A stretch of DNA of 64,000 nt from Promethearchaeota archaeon (GTDB taxonomy: Archaea > Asgardarchaeota > Lokiarchaeia > Sigyniarchaeales > SOKP01), in the NCBI GenBank assembly GCA_016840085.1, contig JAEOTA010000014.1:31025-95024 (forward strand). Direction: 5' to 3'. Both the position numbers and the translations under genes were made by a program. The notes below the pieces were generated by a model that saw nothing but the letters and a program-made list of their open reading frames with translations, did not search any database and had not been told where the DNA came from. Positions within the stretch are counted from its first letter, which is position 1; the number at the start of each line of letters is the position of its first letter. Positions 33,745-44,256 of this stretch are shown here, in pieces.

Positions 33745-34884
33745 ATGACGGAAAAAGCCTTAGAAAAAGCTGAAATTACTAAATCAGATGAAATTGTTTA
33801 TATTGATGTAGAGACTCTCAAGGATTTTATTAAAGATGTTTTTATTAAGTTAGAAGTTCCAGAAGACCATGCTGAAATTATTGCTGATGTTCTCATTACT
33901 TCAGATTTAAGAGGTATCGATTCACATGGCATTCAGAGATGCAAAATGTACTATGATCGAATACGAGAAGGAATTTATAATCCTAAAACGGAGATTGAAA
34001 TTATTAATGATAATATGAGTACTGCCGTTATTGATGGAAAATGTGGGATGGGGCACGTAATTGCCTATAAAGCGATGTTATTAGCAATTGAAAAAGCAAG
34101 AAAATATGGTCTCGGAGCTGTAGCAGTGCGCAACAGTTCTCACTTCGGCATCGCAGGTTACTATAGTCTTATGGCTATAGAAGAAGGCATGATAGGTTTT
34201 GTTACAACGAATACACGGCCAGCTGTCCCCCCTACATTTGGTATTGAACCAATATTAGGCACGAATCCTTTAACTTATGGTGCTCCTACTGATGAGGAGT
34301 ATCCATTTCTATTAGATTGTGCTACATCAATTATTCAACGAGGGAAAGTTGAAGTGTATAATAGATTACAAAAACCTCTACCACGCGGAGTAATTATTTT
34401 TAATAACGGTAATTCGAAAACAGATCCTGGGGTAGTACTAAACAAATTAGTTAATCGTTCTGCCGCGTTATTACCATTAGGGGGAAAGGATGAAGATACA
34501 TCAGGTCATAAAGGGTATGGTTATGCTACTTTTGCTGAGATCTTATCTTCAGCTCTACAAGATGGGTTATACCTTAAGGATACAGCAGGAATTATAGAAA
34601 ATGGTCAAAAGAGACTAAAAGTAGGACATTTCTTTTTAGTTATTAATATACAAAATTTCATTCCTATAGACAGATTTAAAGAAATAACAGGTAATATCAT
34701 GCGAGAATTAAGAGGTTCTAAAAAAGCACCAGGAAAAGAAAAAATCTACACAGCAGGAGAAAAAGAATATTATACTGAATTAGAAAGAAGAAAGAATGGA
34801 ATTCCAATAAATAAAAGTTTGCAAGGAGATATTAAAATAATGCAACAAGAACTTGGGTTAAATAAGTATCGTTTCCCTTTTTAA
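33745..34884 (+). CDS. Malate/L-lactate dehydrogenase family (Ldh2-type), paralog 2
   Basis: A 379-residue tandem copy of the preceding gene, with a 14-residue N-terminal extension (MTEKALEKAEITKSDE). It keeps the same SHGIQRC and GLGAVAVRNSSHFGIAGYY motifs and the LGTNPLTYGAP block. The differences cluster in the loop after residue 200 (PLPRGVIIFNNGNSK), which may change substrate choice. ATG 33745 gives the longest frame; a start 48 bases in is also possible. It is convergent with the second CDF gene, only 3 bp from it. Confidence 0.87.
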   Translation: MTEKALEKAEITKSDEIVYIDVETLKDFIKDVFIKLEVPEDHAEIIADVLITSDLRGIDSHGIQRCKMYYDRIREGIYNPKTEIEIINDNMSTAVIDGKCGMGHVIAYKAMLLAIEKARKYGLGAVAVRNSSHFGIAGYYSLMAIEEGMIGFVTTNTRPAVPPTFGIEPILGTNPLTYGAPTDEEYPFLLDCATSIIQRGKVEVYNRLQKPLPRGVIIFNNGNSKTDPGVVLNKLVNRSAALLPLGGKDEDTSGHKGYGYATFAEILSSALQDGLYLKDTAGIIENGQKRLKVGHFFLVINIQNFIPIDRFKEITGNIMRELRGSKKAPGKEKIYTAGEKEYYTELERRKNGIPINKSLQGDIKIMQQELGLNKYRFPF

Positions 34885-34887
34885 ATA

Positions 34888-36327
34888 TTAGAAGATAACT
34901 CCTTCCTTACGACCTTCAATTGGTTCAGAATGAAGCAAGATTGAATCCAAATTATCAATCCCTAATTTTTCTCTAATGCCGATTTCCAATTCGGTAATGT
35001 AATCATGAATTTGCGAGATGTTTAAGGAACCATCAAAAAATATATGAATCTCCAAAATACAATAATCTAATGTTGCCCAAAATCCTAATCCATGGAAACC
35101 TCTAACGCATTCATGTTTTCGAAGTACTTCTTCGACTTCTTCACTAATTTGTTCTATCATTTCAGGTCCTACCTCGGCACATTTTATTTGATCTGGTATT
35201 AAAACCTTACTATAAGGTTGTCCTTCGATATGTGTAACGACTCTTGATATAAGAGGGGCTTGCTTTTTTATCTCATCCTCAAAGTGAGAGCATAAACTAT
35301 GAGCTTCTGTAAGTGAAAGAGTTTCATCAACTATTACAACTAAAGAAAGAAAATAATCATTTTCAATTCGAAAAATATTAAGGTCTTTAAAATTTATTAT
35401 TTTAGGGTATTCTGATTTCATTGAAAAAATCAAATTTATTAAACCTTCTCCAATTGATTCTTCACTGGCCATAGGATTCATTTCAATAATACATTGCACT
35501 TCATATAATGGAAATTTTCTCTCACTCATGCTTCTTATGGATTTGGTAATTTCATTAGCATGTACAATGGAAATGTGATCTTCAACTGATATGTAAACTT
35601 CTAAAAATAGTATTTTACCACTTGTTCGTATTTTTATATCATGTACACCAACAATATGTTCTAAAAGAAAAATCTTTTGTCTTAATTCTTCTACTATAAG
35701 CGAACTTATAGGATTCGTATCTATAAGTTCTTGAACCCCTTCTTTTGCTAATTTTAATGCTCCAAATATTATCCAAATTGAAAGTAAAACACTAAATACT
35801 GGATCAATAAAAATAATGTTAAAATAAGCAAAAATAAAACTCACTACTACTATAACTGCTCTTATAGAATCTTGAAATAAATTAAGACCTTGAATCTCCA
35901 TTGTTAGGCTTTTTTGACGTCTACCTTGAGATATTAATATTCGTGAGAAGATAAGATTTACTATAAAAGAAATAATTAGTATTAATAAACCCAATTCTGG
36001 ATTTATGATTTGAAAATTGCCTACTATAATTGTTTGCATAGCATTATAAATTAATACTATATAAATATTCATTAAAATGATGCCTTGAACTAGACCCGAG
36101 AGAGAATCTAGTTTTGCATGCCCGTACATATGATCATAATCTGCGGGTTTTTGACTGTAGTACAGGGAGTAAATAGTTATTGAGACGAATAAGATATCAA
36201 TTAGAGTATCTACTGTTTCAGATAAGAAACTTAAACTTCCAGTGATCAAAACCCCGAACAGTTTTATTGTTGACTGAAATAAAACTATAGCAAGTGTTAA
36301 AAAGCCATATTTGATTTTGATATCCAT
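34888..36327 (-). CDS. CDF-family cation transporter with extended C-terminal domain
   Basis: A 479-residue CDF transporter with six helices in residues 1-200 and two to three tandem ZT-dimer-like domains after it (VGVHDIKIRTSGK, then a related segment near 300 and again near 420, CVRGFHGLGFWATLDYCILEIH). The metal-site positions read as D-x3-D (ETVDTLID) in helix 2 and NLFQD in helix 5, unlike the zinc type. The unusual length comes from extra cytosolic repeats. Metal unknown. ATG 36327. It lacks the NifX-like tail of the other CDF protein in this window. Confidence 0.82.
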   Translation of the reverse strand: MDIKIKYGFLTLAIVLFQSTIKLFGVLITGSLSFLSETVDTLIDILFVSITIYSLYYSQKPADYDHMYGHAKLDSLSGLVQGIILMNIYIVLIYNAMQTIIVGNFQIINPELGLLILIISFIVNLIFSRILISQGRRQKSLTMEIQGLNLFQDSIRAVIVVVSFIFAYFNIIFIDPVFSVLLSIWIIFGALKLAKEGVQELIDTNPISSLIVEELRQKIFLLEHIVGVHDIKIRTSGKILFLEVYISVEDHISIVHANEITKSIRSMSERKFPLYEVQCIIEMNPMASEESIGEGLINLIFSMKSEYPKIINFKDLNIFRIENDYFLSLVVIVDETLSLTEAHSLCSHFEDEIKKQAPLISRVVTHIEGQPYSKVLIPDQIKCAEVGPEMIEQISEEVEEVLRKHECVRGFHGLGFWATLDYCILEIHIFFDGSLNISQIHDYITELEIGIREKLGIDNLDSILLHSEPIEGRKEGVIF

Positions 36328-36505
36328 ATCTTAAATCTTTCAAATTACTATAAACCTATTAAAAATGTAATAGATGAATTCTAAAAAAATATTTGGTAAT
36401 TTAAAAATTGGACTACTCAAATTATAAGTTAGGCAATATTTTATTAATAATTATAAAGGGGATATTTTAATTCTCATAAATTTTAGAATAATTAATATGA
36501 ATTAG

Positions 36506-37624
36506 ATGACAGAAAATAAGGATAATAGGTTTTTAAACCGTACGCTCAAGAAGGTTGACCCTAATATGGCAAAGATTTTTATGCCATGGATTCTGAAGCA
36601 TCCAAAAAGTATATATACGATGATCCGGCTGGCTAGAGCCTATAAGAAATCCCGAAGGATAAGAGGAGAGGAATTCCTTAAAGGCTTGAAAATACCACCA
36701 TTCTTAATATTAAGCATTACATCAAGTTGTAATCTTAAATGTACCGGATGCTATGCCGCAGCTACTGGAACTCTATGTAAAAATAGCATCACAAAATCTC
36801 TTAATTTAGAACAATGGAAAAAGATAATACAAGAAGCGAAAGAATTAGGAGTTTTCGGTTTTATAATTGCAGGTGGAGAGCCCTTCTTATTACCTAATTT
36901 ATTAGATTTAAGTGAAAAATTCAAAGATCGATTATTTTTAATTTTCACTAATGGAACAATCTTAGGAAGTCAAGATATTAAAAGGCTCAAACGATTAAGA
37001 AATACAATAATTATTGTTAGCGTTGAAGGAGATCAAAATTTAACTGACGAAAGAAGAGGTCAGGGAGTTTATGAGCAAGCGATTAATACTATAAATGACT
37101 TAGATAGTATTGGAGTAATAAGCGGAATTTCAGCAACAATTAATCGTAATAACTTCAGATTTTGGATGGATCCAAAAAATATTGACGATTTAATATCTAA
37201 AGGTGTACGTCTAGCTTTCCTACTTGAATATATCCCTGTTGATAATGATATTGAATTAATGCTTACAAATGAAGAGAGCACTGAATTCAGAGACATGGTT
37301 CTAAATTACCGTGAAAATAAACAAATCTTTCTTATTCACTCACCAGGTGATGAGGAATATATGGGAGGTTGTGTATCAGCTGGTAGGGGATTTGCTCATG
37401 TTACACCTTCAGGTGATTTAACTCCATGTCCCGTTTCTAACATTGCAACTCACAATTTAACTAAATCAACTTTAAGAGAAGGTTTAAAAAGTGAATTATT
37501 TAAGGTTATTAGAGAAAATGAACATTTATTGGAAACTAAAGGTTCACCCTGTGCACTATTTTCACATCCCAAAGAAGTAAATGATTTAGTTAAGCAAGTT
37601 AAAGCTTATAAAACAAATGTGTAA
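36506..37624 (+). CDS. Radical SAM protein with SPASM-like C terminus
   Basis: A 372-residue radical SAM enzyme. The [4Fe-4S]-SAM motif is SSCNLKCTGCY (Cys75, Cys79, Cys82), followed by the GGE motif (IIAGGEPFLLP). The C terminus has GGCVSAGRGFAHVTPSGDLTPCPVSN and a last cysteine in SPCALF, like SPASM or twitch Fe-S domains of peptide-modifying enzymes. The N-terminal 70 residues are a basic helical extension. No precursor peptide is evident beside it. ATG 36506. Confidence 0.85.
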   Translation: MTENKDNRFLNRTLKKVDPNMAKIFMPWILKHPKSIYTMIRLARAYKKSRRIRGEEFLKGLKIPPFLILSITSSCNLKCTGCYAAATGTLCKNSITKSLNLEQWKKIIQEAKELGVFGFIIAGGEPFLLPNLLDLSEKFKDRLFLIFTNGTILGSQDIKRLKRLRNTIIIVSVEGDQNLTDERRGQGVYEQAINTINDLDSIGVISGISATINRNNFRFWMDPKNIDDLISKGVRLAFLLEYIPVDNDIELMLTNEESTEFRDMVLNYRENKQIFLIHSPGDEEYMGGCVSAGRGFAHVTPSGDLTPCPVSNIATHNLTKSTLREGLKSELFKVIRENEHLLETKGSPCALFSHPKEVNDLVKQVKAYKTNV

Positions 37625-37660
37625 AAAATGTTAAGTTTTAAAAATAGAAATATTTAATAT

Positions 37661-38542
37661 TTATACTAACTCTCCTTTAGCAACTATAAATGCTTTCCCT
37701 CCTACTTCAACACTAATTTGTCCTTCCTTTTCCTCTGCTCTTAATAGGAGTAAACTTGGTCTGCCTACTTCATACCCTTGTTCAACTCTAATATCAATTT
37801 TAGATTTTCCCCAATATTGATATTTTGCTAAATATGCTGCAAGACAACCATTCCCGCTTCCCGTTGCAGGATCTTCTGGGATACCATAGTAATGAACAAA
37901 AACTCGAACACTTAATTGATTTCCTTTATTACGAGTTTCTGGACAGAATATTAAAATTGATTTTGCTTCAGTAGTTTCTACTAAATCTAAATATTTTTCT
38001 CTATTTACTTTTACTCCTTTTAAGACATCTAAAGTCTTTAATGGAACTATAATAAAAGGTGCTCCTGTAGAAACTTCTTGAATAGGAAACCTTGCATCAA
38101 TATCCTCTTCTTTTATATTCAATACTCTTGAAATTAATACGGGATCAACATATTTCATAAATGTAGGAGGATTTTGTTCCATCCAAATTTCTTCTGCTTT
38201 CCCTAATTTATATTTAAACAAAACTGGGATTTGACCGATCTTCAAATTCAGAAGAATTGTTTTAACATGACTTTTTACTATCTCTTGTTGTAATACTAAA
38301 GCAGTTCCTATAGTTGGATGACCTGCAAAAGGTAGTTCTGCTTCTGGTGTAAATATGCGTACATCATAATTTTCAACTGAGGTAATAAATGTTGTTTCAG
38401 AATAGTTCATTTCTTTTGCTATTTTTTGCATTTCAACAGTGCTAATATCATCTTCACATATAAAGACAGCAAGTTGATTCCCCTCAAATTCTCTTTCAGC
38501 GAAAACATCCACAATAAAAAATTTACATTTCGGTATTTTCAA
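37661..38542 (-). CDS. PhzF-family isomerase/epimerase-like protein
   Basis: A 293-residue protein of the PhzF family (diaminopimelate-epimerase fold). Motifs: FAEREFEGNQLAVFI, the Glu-containing MNYSETTFI with the catalytic Glu, LPFAGHPTIGTALVL, and the C-terminal GIPEDPATGSGNGCLAAYL. The family includes isomerases acting on varied small molecules; the real substrate is unknown here. ATG 38542. It runs on the opposite strand from the radical SAM gene and is a single gene. Confidence 0.9.
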   Translation of the reverse strand: MKIPKCKFFIVDVFAEREFEGNQLAVFICEDDISTVEMQKIAKEMNYSETTFITSVENYDVRIFTPEAELPFAGHPTIGTALVLQQEIVKSHVKTILLNLKIGQIPVLFKYKLGKAEEIWMEQNPPTFMKYVDPVLISRVLNIKEEDIDARFPIQEVSTGAPFIIVPLKTLDVLKGVKVNREKYLDLVETTEAKSILIFCPETRNKGNQLSVRVFVHYYGIPEDPATGSGNGCLAAYLAKYQYWGKSKIDIRVEQGYEVGRPSLLLLRAEEKEGQISVEVGGKAFIVAKGELV

Positions 38543-38698
38543 TCCCTCTTTTTTAGTATATTCTTAAAGTATAAAATTAATAGTTATAGTATTAAAATAA
38601 ATCTTTTTAAAAGAAATCTAGATTTCTCAAAGTGAAGATATTTTTAAATATTACATTAATCTTACGATATATGTGGGAGAAAGAATGAATCAAAGATA

Positions 38699-39565
38699 CT
38701 ATTTTTTAGCAGGAGATGCATAGCAATAATCACAATTATGTTTACAGCGAAAAATACCACTGTAACCACCTATATCCTTTGATTTGAAACACCCACAATT
38801 ATCTCTCTGCCCTTTATCTCTAATTTTGGGTATATTTTCTCCAATTAATTTTTCAATTTTATACGCATCTATACAATGCGCTTGTTCAATTCCTTCCATT
38901 TCTAATAAGTCTGGTTGACAGCAAGCTTTCATTTTAATGTTATAACTATTACATATCTCAATTAATCTATTCACAATCTCTTTTTTTTTCTCAAAACTTA
39001 ATTCTACTGGAACATAACCCCTTGCATTCATTCTATTTTTAACTTTAGGATATATAGTTGCGAAAGAGAATATCATTTCTCGCAATCCGAGAGCTGATAC
39101 ATTTTCAATAATATATTCAAATTTATTTAAATTACTTTTAAATTCATTTGAACCTTTTTTTTTGAAAACTATTATTGGATCAAATCTATAATTAACTGCC
39201 AATAGACCAAATTCTTTAATTAGCCATTCTAACTGTTTAAACCTCTCTTCCAATGAAATAGTAATATTTTTTTCAAGTTCAGATGGCGAGTTTATTGTAA
39301 ATTGAAAATAATGACCTTTATATGATTTAAATAAATCTTTTTCTTGATTATATAGTTCAATCCATTTTTCAAAATTTTTTGACCACCAAACCCAGCATTT
39401 TACATGTTCTGGTTTCAATGATACACGATATACTTGTTTTCGATTAAATGGATTTACTACGTCAACATAGCCTAATCTGATCTGATCAATTACCCAATCC
39501 ATTAAAAATGCTGGGATATCTGTTCTACGACTGCAAGAAATAATATCAGATTTTGTAATATTCAT
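38699..39565 (-). CDS. DUF1848 Fe-S protein
   Basis: A 288-residue protein of the DUF1848 family. The signature opening is SCSRRTDIPAF, then the KPEHVKCWVWWSKN segment. The C terminus has four Cys in CGCFKSKD...FRCKHNCDYCYA, likely an Fe-S cluster similar to a radical SAM site. The function of the family is unknown. ATG 39565; TAG stop. It lies 33 bp downstream of the large six-hairpin-like gene in the same direction, so a shared transcript is possible. Confidence 0.85.
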   Translation of the reverse strand: MNITKSDIISCSRRTDIPAFLMDWVIDQIRLGYVDVVNPFNRKQVYRVSLKPEHVKCWVWWSKNFEKWIELYNQEKDLFKSYKGHYFQFTINSPSELEKNITISLEERFKQLEWLIKEFGLLAVNYRFDPIIVFKKKGSNEFKSNLNKFEYIIENVSALGLREMIFSFATIYPKVKNRMNARGYVPVELSFEKKKEIVNRLIEICNSYNIKMKACCQPDLLEMEGIEQAHCIDAYKIEKLIGENIPKIRDKGQRDNCGCFKSKDIGGYSGIFRCKHNCDYCYASPAKK

Positions 39566-39597
39566 ACAATTTTTAGCGTAAAATTACTCAAATTTAT

Positions 39598-42003
39598 TTA
39601 GGGCATTATTTTTTTTATAATCCCTTTTTCTAAGACATACTTCTCAAGTCTACCAAGTGATTTTTCATTTATTATAATTTCTATTGGATTCTCAGGAGCT
39701 TCTCTTGCTTTAATTATGAAATTACTTTTACCAGAGATTTGTTCAAGAATAATATTAATTGAATCTTCACAAAATTCAAATTTTTTAATTAGAAGTCCAT
39801 CAATACCCCACACCAATTTCTCTTTAAAATCTAAAAATAAATCTCCAATATGCTTCTTTACATAGGCAACAGCCATTGCTGCTGAACCAACACCCCAATC
39901 AAACATTATATATCCAGAAATTTTTTCGTCTCTACCAGAATGACCATAATTTTCCCTTACGCAACCTTTATCAATTTCATTAACAGTTTCTAATCCTATA
40001 AAATTACCTGGACAGATATCTTTATACTCATCAAGTAATTGAAGAGCCCAACTAGCTCTTAAGGCAGCAATGCCTCGTTCCATGTATTCTTTATTTCCTG
40101 TTTCTAAATAATATTCAATATAAGTTCTAACAAATAATCCTTGTCGCGCGTCGTTTAATTCAGCATCAGCATTTTGAACTCCAAATCCTCCAAACGTATC
40201 AATACTTATATATGGCATATTCCAAACTTGCTGAAACAAAGATAGAATTGCTAATATACGTTCTCCAGACTTTAAATATTCTGTTTTTCCTGTAATTTTA
40301 TATAAGTCCTTAAATCCTTCTGCGCACCAATAAATACATAACGTATTCATGAGATGACTTTCTGTGTATTCATCATAATCAGTTATACCCGGATATGTAC
40401 AAGAGTAAAAGGTTTCAAAATCATGCCATTTATTTTTTGATATAATCTCATTTTGTAAAAATCTGGCAATTCCTTCGCATAAAGGAATAATCTCTTCATC
40501 TTTGCTAATTTTATAGAATTCTGTTAAAAACATTAAAGATGATCCCGAACTAGCAGAATCAATTAGATCTTTTATAATGAAAGGATTATTCTTTTTATCA
40601 AAATTAATAAAGTGAGGGATTGTACCATTTTTTAATTGTATAATCTTAATCAAATCAAAAAGTTCTTTACTTCTTGATTGCACTAAATCTTTTTTCAAAC
40701 TGTAATCATTTGAAATTTTAATTGCCCAGTACATGGCTAAAGACGCATCAACTACATTAAAATCATCAATATAAAACCATGCTTTTATTCCATTTGCTGT
40801 GAAAAATTCATCAGTATCATTTGATTTGGGGAATATTAGGCTTGGAAAAATACCATTTGTTCGAGGTAATTCTAATATCGTATTTAACATTCGATTACTC
40901 TTTTGAATTAAATTATTATCATTCCAGAGTTCCCCAAAAAATCTTATTCCATAAGCTGATCTAATATTTAAGAACCAAGCATTATTAAATATTACCGCAA
41001 TTCGATTTTTTTTAGAATGTCTTTGTGTATATTCATTTCGATCGTTTGTTTGAATGAATTTTAGAGGCAACTTCTCTTTTCCATACCATGTTTGAACCCA
41101 AAAGCCACCACATTCAACGTTATTAATAGTCAAATCTCCCCAATATTGATGCCTTTTAAATATTGCATCAAACCCTTCTTTAACATTGATATCATAAGGT
41201 AGGATCTGAGGTTTGAAACTCAAATATAATAATTTTCTTCCGAATTTTTCCCAGAAGAAATTATTTATAAAAGTTAAAATCTCAGAATCATTCTTTTCTT
41301 TAAAAACTAATATATAATATCTAAACGTTAGATCTGTATCTGCTTTTATTTCCCAAAGTTTATTTTGTTCATGCTTAAATAAAATATGTCGAAATGATTT
41401 GTAGTTTCCAAACCCATATGATATTTGAGCATTCACATCTTGATCTTCTGGATTCAAATTTAAATTCATGAACGTTTGGAATGGATGATTTTGAGTTAGC
41501 GTCTTCAAGTCTGGTACTAAAGCAAATGCTATATTTTCTTTTTTATAAATTATAACAGGAGATCTAAAAACATGATCACCAATAACTAAATATTTTTTCG
41601 GACAAATATGAGGAACCCAGGTAAAATCTGGATTTTTTCCTAACAAAATGTTATATTTTATAATTATTTTTGAAAGAGACAAATCTCTATTTGCTGACAA
41701 TTTATATCTTATATGTAAAATATTCTTTTCTTCAAGACAATAATCTAAATTTAAGGAAATATCCTCATCACAAGTTTGAAAATAAAGTTTCTTCTTTTTT
41801 TGTTTGTTGAATGATAAAGGTTTTGAAGAGACTTTTTTTTGAGACCAAAATGTTAACGTATTATAATCTTTTGAACTACTAAGAATGGTAATCCAATTAT
41901 CTCCATCTTTAATTTCAATTTTTTCTTGAAAATAAGAATTGTGGTCTTCTAAGACAATTCGTAAATCTTCTCGCGCTAAAATGTATTTAGAGAAACCTAA
42001 CAC
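39598..42003 (-). CDS. Large six-hairpin-glycosidase-like protein
   Basis: An 801-residue protein. The N-terminal third is strand-rich, like a beta-sandwich, and the C-terminal two thirds read like an alpha/alpha six-hairpin toroid: repeated helices with WCAEGFKDLYKITGKTEYLKSG, FEFCTYPGITDYDEY-like aromatic-acidic loops and NDARQGLFVRTYIEYY. This organisation is typical of glycoside hydrolases or lyases acting on oligosaccharides. No catalytic pair can be named. There is no signal peptide, so it may act in the cytosol. GTG 42003 is used as the start. It may go with the glycogen phosphorylase nearby (inference). Confidence 0.6.
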   Translation of the reverse strand: MLGFSKYILAREDLRIVLEDHNSYFQEKIEIKDGDNWITILSSSKDYNTLTFWSQKKVSSKPLSFNKQKKKKLYFQTCDEDISLNLDYCLEEKNILHIRYKLSANRDLSLSKIIIKYNILLGKNPDFTWVPHICPKKYLVIGDHVFRSPVIIYKKENIAFALVPDLKTLTQNHPFQTFMNLNLNPEDQDVNAQISYGFGNYKSFRHILFKHEQNKLWEIKADTDLTFRYYILVFKEKNDSEILTFINNFFWEKFGRKLLYLSFKPQILPYDINVKEGFDAIFKRHQYWGDLTINNVECGGFWVQTWYGKEKLPLKFIQTNDRNEYTQRHSKKNRIAVIFNNAWFLNIRSAYGIRFFGELWNDNNLIQKSNRMLNTILELPRTNGIFPSLIFPKSNDTDEFFTANGIKAWFYIDDFNVVDASLAMYWAIKISNDYSLKKDLVQSRSKELFDLIKIIQLKNGTIPHFINFDKKNNPFIIKDLIDSASSGSSLMFLTEFYKISKDEEIIPLCEGIARFLQNEIISKNKWHDFETFYSCTYPGITDYDEYTESHLMNTLCIYWCAEGFKDLYKITGKTEYLKSGERILAILSLFQQVWNMPYISIDTFGGFGVQNADAELNDARQGLFVRTYIEYYLETGNKEYMERGIAALRASWALQLLDEYKDICPGNFIGLETVNEIDKGCVRENYGHSGRDEKISGYIMFDWGVGSAAMAVAYVKKHIGDLFLDFKEKLVWGIDGLLIKKFEFCEDSINIILEQISGKSNFIIKAREAPENPIEIIINEKSLGRLEKYVLEKGIIKKIMP

Positions 42004-42118
42004 CTTTATGTAATTTTATTATGCCTTATTAAATTCAGCAGTATTTCTAATTTAATTTTTTAAAGCTTGCAATATTTTATTATTTATTCAAATTTAATGT
42101 TAGGCGTTGGAACTTTAA

Positions 42119-43147
42119 TTGATTCCTTCTATTGAGTGGACCAAGGATAATAAAGTCAAGATGATTGACCAGACTCTACTTCCTCATGAACTCAAATTCC
42201 TTGAATTCGATAATTTTAGAGATGTAGCAACTTCTATTAAAGTGATGAATATTCGAGGAGCTCCAGCTATAGGGGTTGCAGCCGCGATGGGAATGGCATT
42301 AGCGACAATTGAATACAAGGATCTTCCAAAAGAAAGATTCATAGAAAAGATGGAAGATGCAGCTAATACAATTAGAAACACAAGACCAACAGCGTCAAAT
42401 CTTTTTTGGGCAGTTAACAGAATATGGAAAATAATTGAAACATATCCAGACAATCCTCATGGGCTTTCAGATTTAGTGATTGAGGAGTCACAGATTATGG
42501 CACAAGAAGACATAAATGTCAATAAGAACATTGGTAAAAACGGAGCTACATTATTAGAAGATGGTGATACTGTTTTAACACATTGTAATGCTGGATCTCT
42601 GGCCACTGTACAATATGGCACCGCGTTAGCACCAGTTAGAGCAGCAATCGAAGAAGGTAAAAAAATATCTGTGATTGCAGATGAGACCCGTCCAAGACTT
42701 CAGGGAGCTAGATTAACAGCATATGAATGCCACTATGATAAAATACCTGTGAATGTTATATCTGATACATCGTCAGGATTAATTATGATGTTAGGTAAAG
42801 TAAACAAAGTTATAGTAGGTACCGATAGAGTCACTTCTGATGCGGTGTTTAACAAAATTGGTACATATTTAGTCGCTCTTGCCGCAAAAGATAATAATAT
42901 CCCGTTCTATGTAGCAGCACCTACATCTACATTATCTCTTGATGAAACAGTAGAGGATGTTACTATTGAACAAAGAGATAGTAGTGAAGTAAGCATGGTT
43001 TTAGGTAAAGTTCAAATTGTGCCTGATGGCGTCGAATGTTTGAACTATGCTTTCGATATAACACCTTTTAGATTAGTTTCAGGGATTATAACTGAAGATG
43101 GTGTTTTTACACCAGAAGAACTCTTGAAAAAATATAAAAACTCTTAA
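42119..43147 (+). CDS. mtnA: Methylthioribose-1-phosphate isomerase family (eIF2B-like)
   Basis: A 342-residue aldose-ketose isomerase. IRGAPAIGVAAA, the catalytic Cys in LTHCNAGSLAT, ADETRPRLQGARLTAYE and the catalytic Asp in VGTDRV all fit MtnA, which converts 5-methylthioribose-1-phosphate in methionine salvage. In archaea the same family also includes ribose-1,5-bisphosphate isomerases, so either substrate is possible; the LTHCNAGSLATVQYGTAL form favours MtnA. There is no ATG or GTG, so TTG 42119 is the start. It is convergent with the dus gene. Confidence 0.88.
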   Translation: MIPSIEWTKDNKVKMIDQTLLPHELKFLEFDNFRDVATSIKVMNIRGAPAIGVAAAMGMALATIEYKDLPKERFIEKMEDAANTIRNTRPTASNLFWAVNRIWKIIETYPDNPHGLSDLVIEESQIMAQEDINVNKNIGKNGATLLEDGDTVLTHCNAGSLATVQYGTALAPVRAAIEEGKKISVIADETRPRLQGARLTAYECHYDKIPVNVISDTSSGLIMMLGKVNKVIVGTDRVTSDAVFNKIGTYLVALAAKDNNIPFYVAAPTSTLSLDETVEDVTIEQRDSSEVSMVLGKVQIVPDGVECLNYAFDITPFRLVSGIITEDGVFTPEELLKKYKNS

Positions 43148-43158
43148 TATTCTTTTTT

Positions 43159-44148
43159 TCATTTTGAAAAAATCTCTTCTAAAATTAATTTCAGCTGTTT
43201 AAGATTCTTAGTTTCACCTAATCTACGCCTTATTTTGGTTGAATTATTTATGTTTTTATATAACCAAATAGTATTTCTTTTTAGTTCTCTAAATTTGAAT
43301 ACTTCATTTCCATAAGAATATGAAATTCCAATTAAATATTCATCAAGAACCTCTTCATAAATTAATAAATGGCTTTTTATTCGATCTATATTATTTTTAA
43401 AGCGTGCAAATTTGCCCTGAGTAAAGTATTCATGCATTTGACTGAATAATTCAGGATTACCCATTGATTCCCTTCCTATCATTAAAGCATCTACATTAGT
43501 ATAATCAATAAAGTGTTTTGCAATAATTGGGTTTCTAATATCACCATTGCCAATTAAGGGAACAGTTAGATTTTCTTTTAATTGCTTAACAGTTTCTAAA
43601 TCCAAAGTCCCAACATTATAATTACTCTTTACAGGTCGAGCATGAATAATTAAAAAATCAATATTAAAATTATTAACTATTTTTGCCATCTTTCCAATAT
43701 TCATTGGTGTATCGAATCCCGTTCGAATTTTAAGTGAGACAGGTTTAGAAGAATATTTAACAGCCATCTTTACTATTTTTCCCAATGATTCCAAATCCTT
43801 CATTAAATAACCCCCTTCCTTAGCTTTAATTGCTCTTTTGGAAGGACACCCTGCATTAATATCTAACACATCAAAATCATAGCTCTCAAGATAATCTATA
43901 GCCTTTTTTAAAGAATTAGGATCATTTCCTATCAACTGAATACTAATAGGTTTCTCTTCTTCAATCTTATATAATTCATGCTTTATAGATTTAGGATTTT
44001 TTACAATTCGTTTGGTATACAGCAAAGGAACACTGACCAATCCCACTTTATAAAATTTTCTTATAAACCGCCTATAAGGAGCAGTGGTTACATTTTGCAT
44101 TGGTGCTAAAATATACCTATTCTCTAAATTAAGGGTTCCTAATTTCAT
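43159..44148 (-). CDS. dus: tRNA-dihydrouridine synthase family
   Basis: A 329-residue FMN enzyme that reduces uridine to dihydrouridine in tRNA. It has LAPMQNVTTAPYRRF, the catalytic Cys in DINAGCPSKRAIKAKEGG, KIRTGFD and GNGDIRNPIIAKH, and the family's terminal helical domain with RELKRNTIW. The length is usual. ATG 44148. It lies between mtnA and a small unknown gene without a clear operon. Confidence 0.92.
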   Translation of the reverse strand: MKLGTLNLENRYILAPMQNVTTAPYRRFIRKFYKVGLVSVPLLYTKRIVKNPKSIKHELYKIEEEKPISIQLIGNDPNSLKKAIDYLESYDFDVLDINAGCPSKRAIKAKEGGYLMKDLESLGKIVKMAVKYSSKPVSLKIRTGFDTPMNIGKMAKIVNNFNIDFLIIHARPVKSNYNVGTLDLETVKQLKENLTVPLIGNGDIRNPIIAKHFIDYTNVDALMIGRESMGNPELFSQMHEYFTQGKFARFKNNIDRIKSHLLIYEEVLDEYLIGISYSYGNEVFKFRELKRNTIWLYKNINNSTKIRRRLGETKNLKQLKLILEEIFSK

Positions 44149-44256
44149 TATTTTCTCTATTATAAATTATTTAGTACTTATTAACTAAAATCATGAAATT
44201 TTTTATAAAAAGAAATTTACTATAATTAAATAACTCTACTGGATATAACTTTTAAA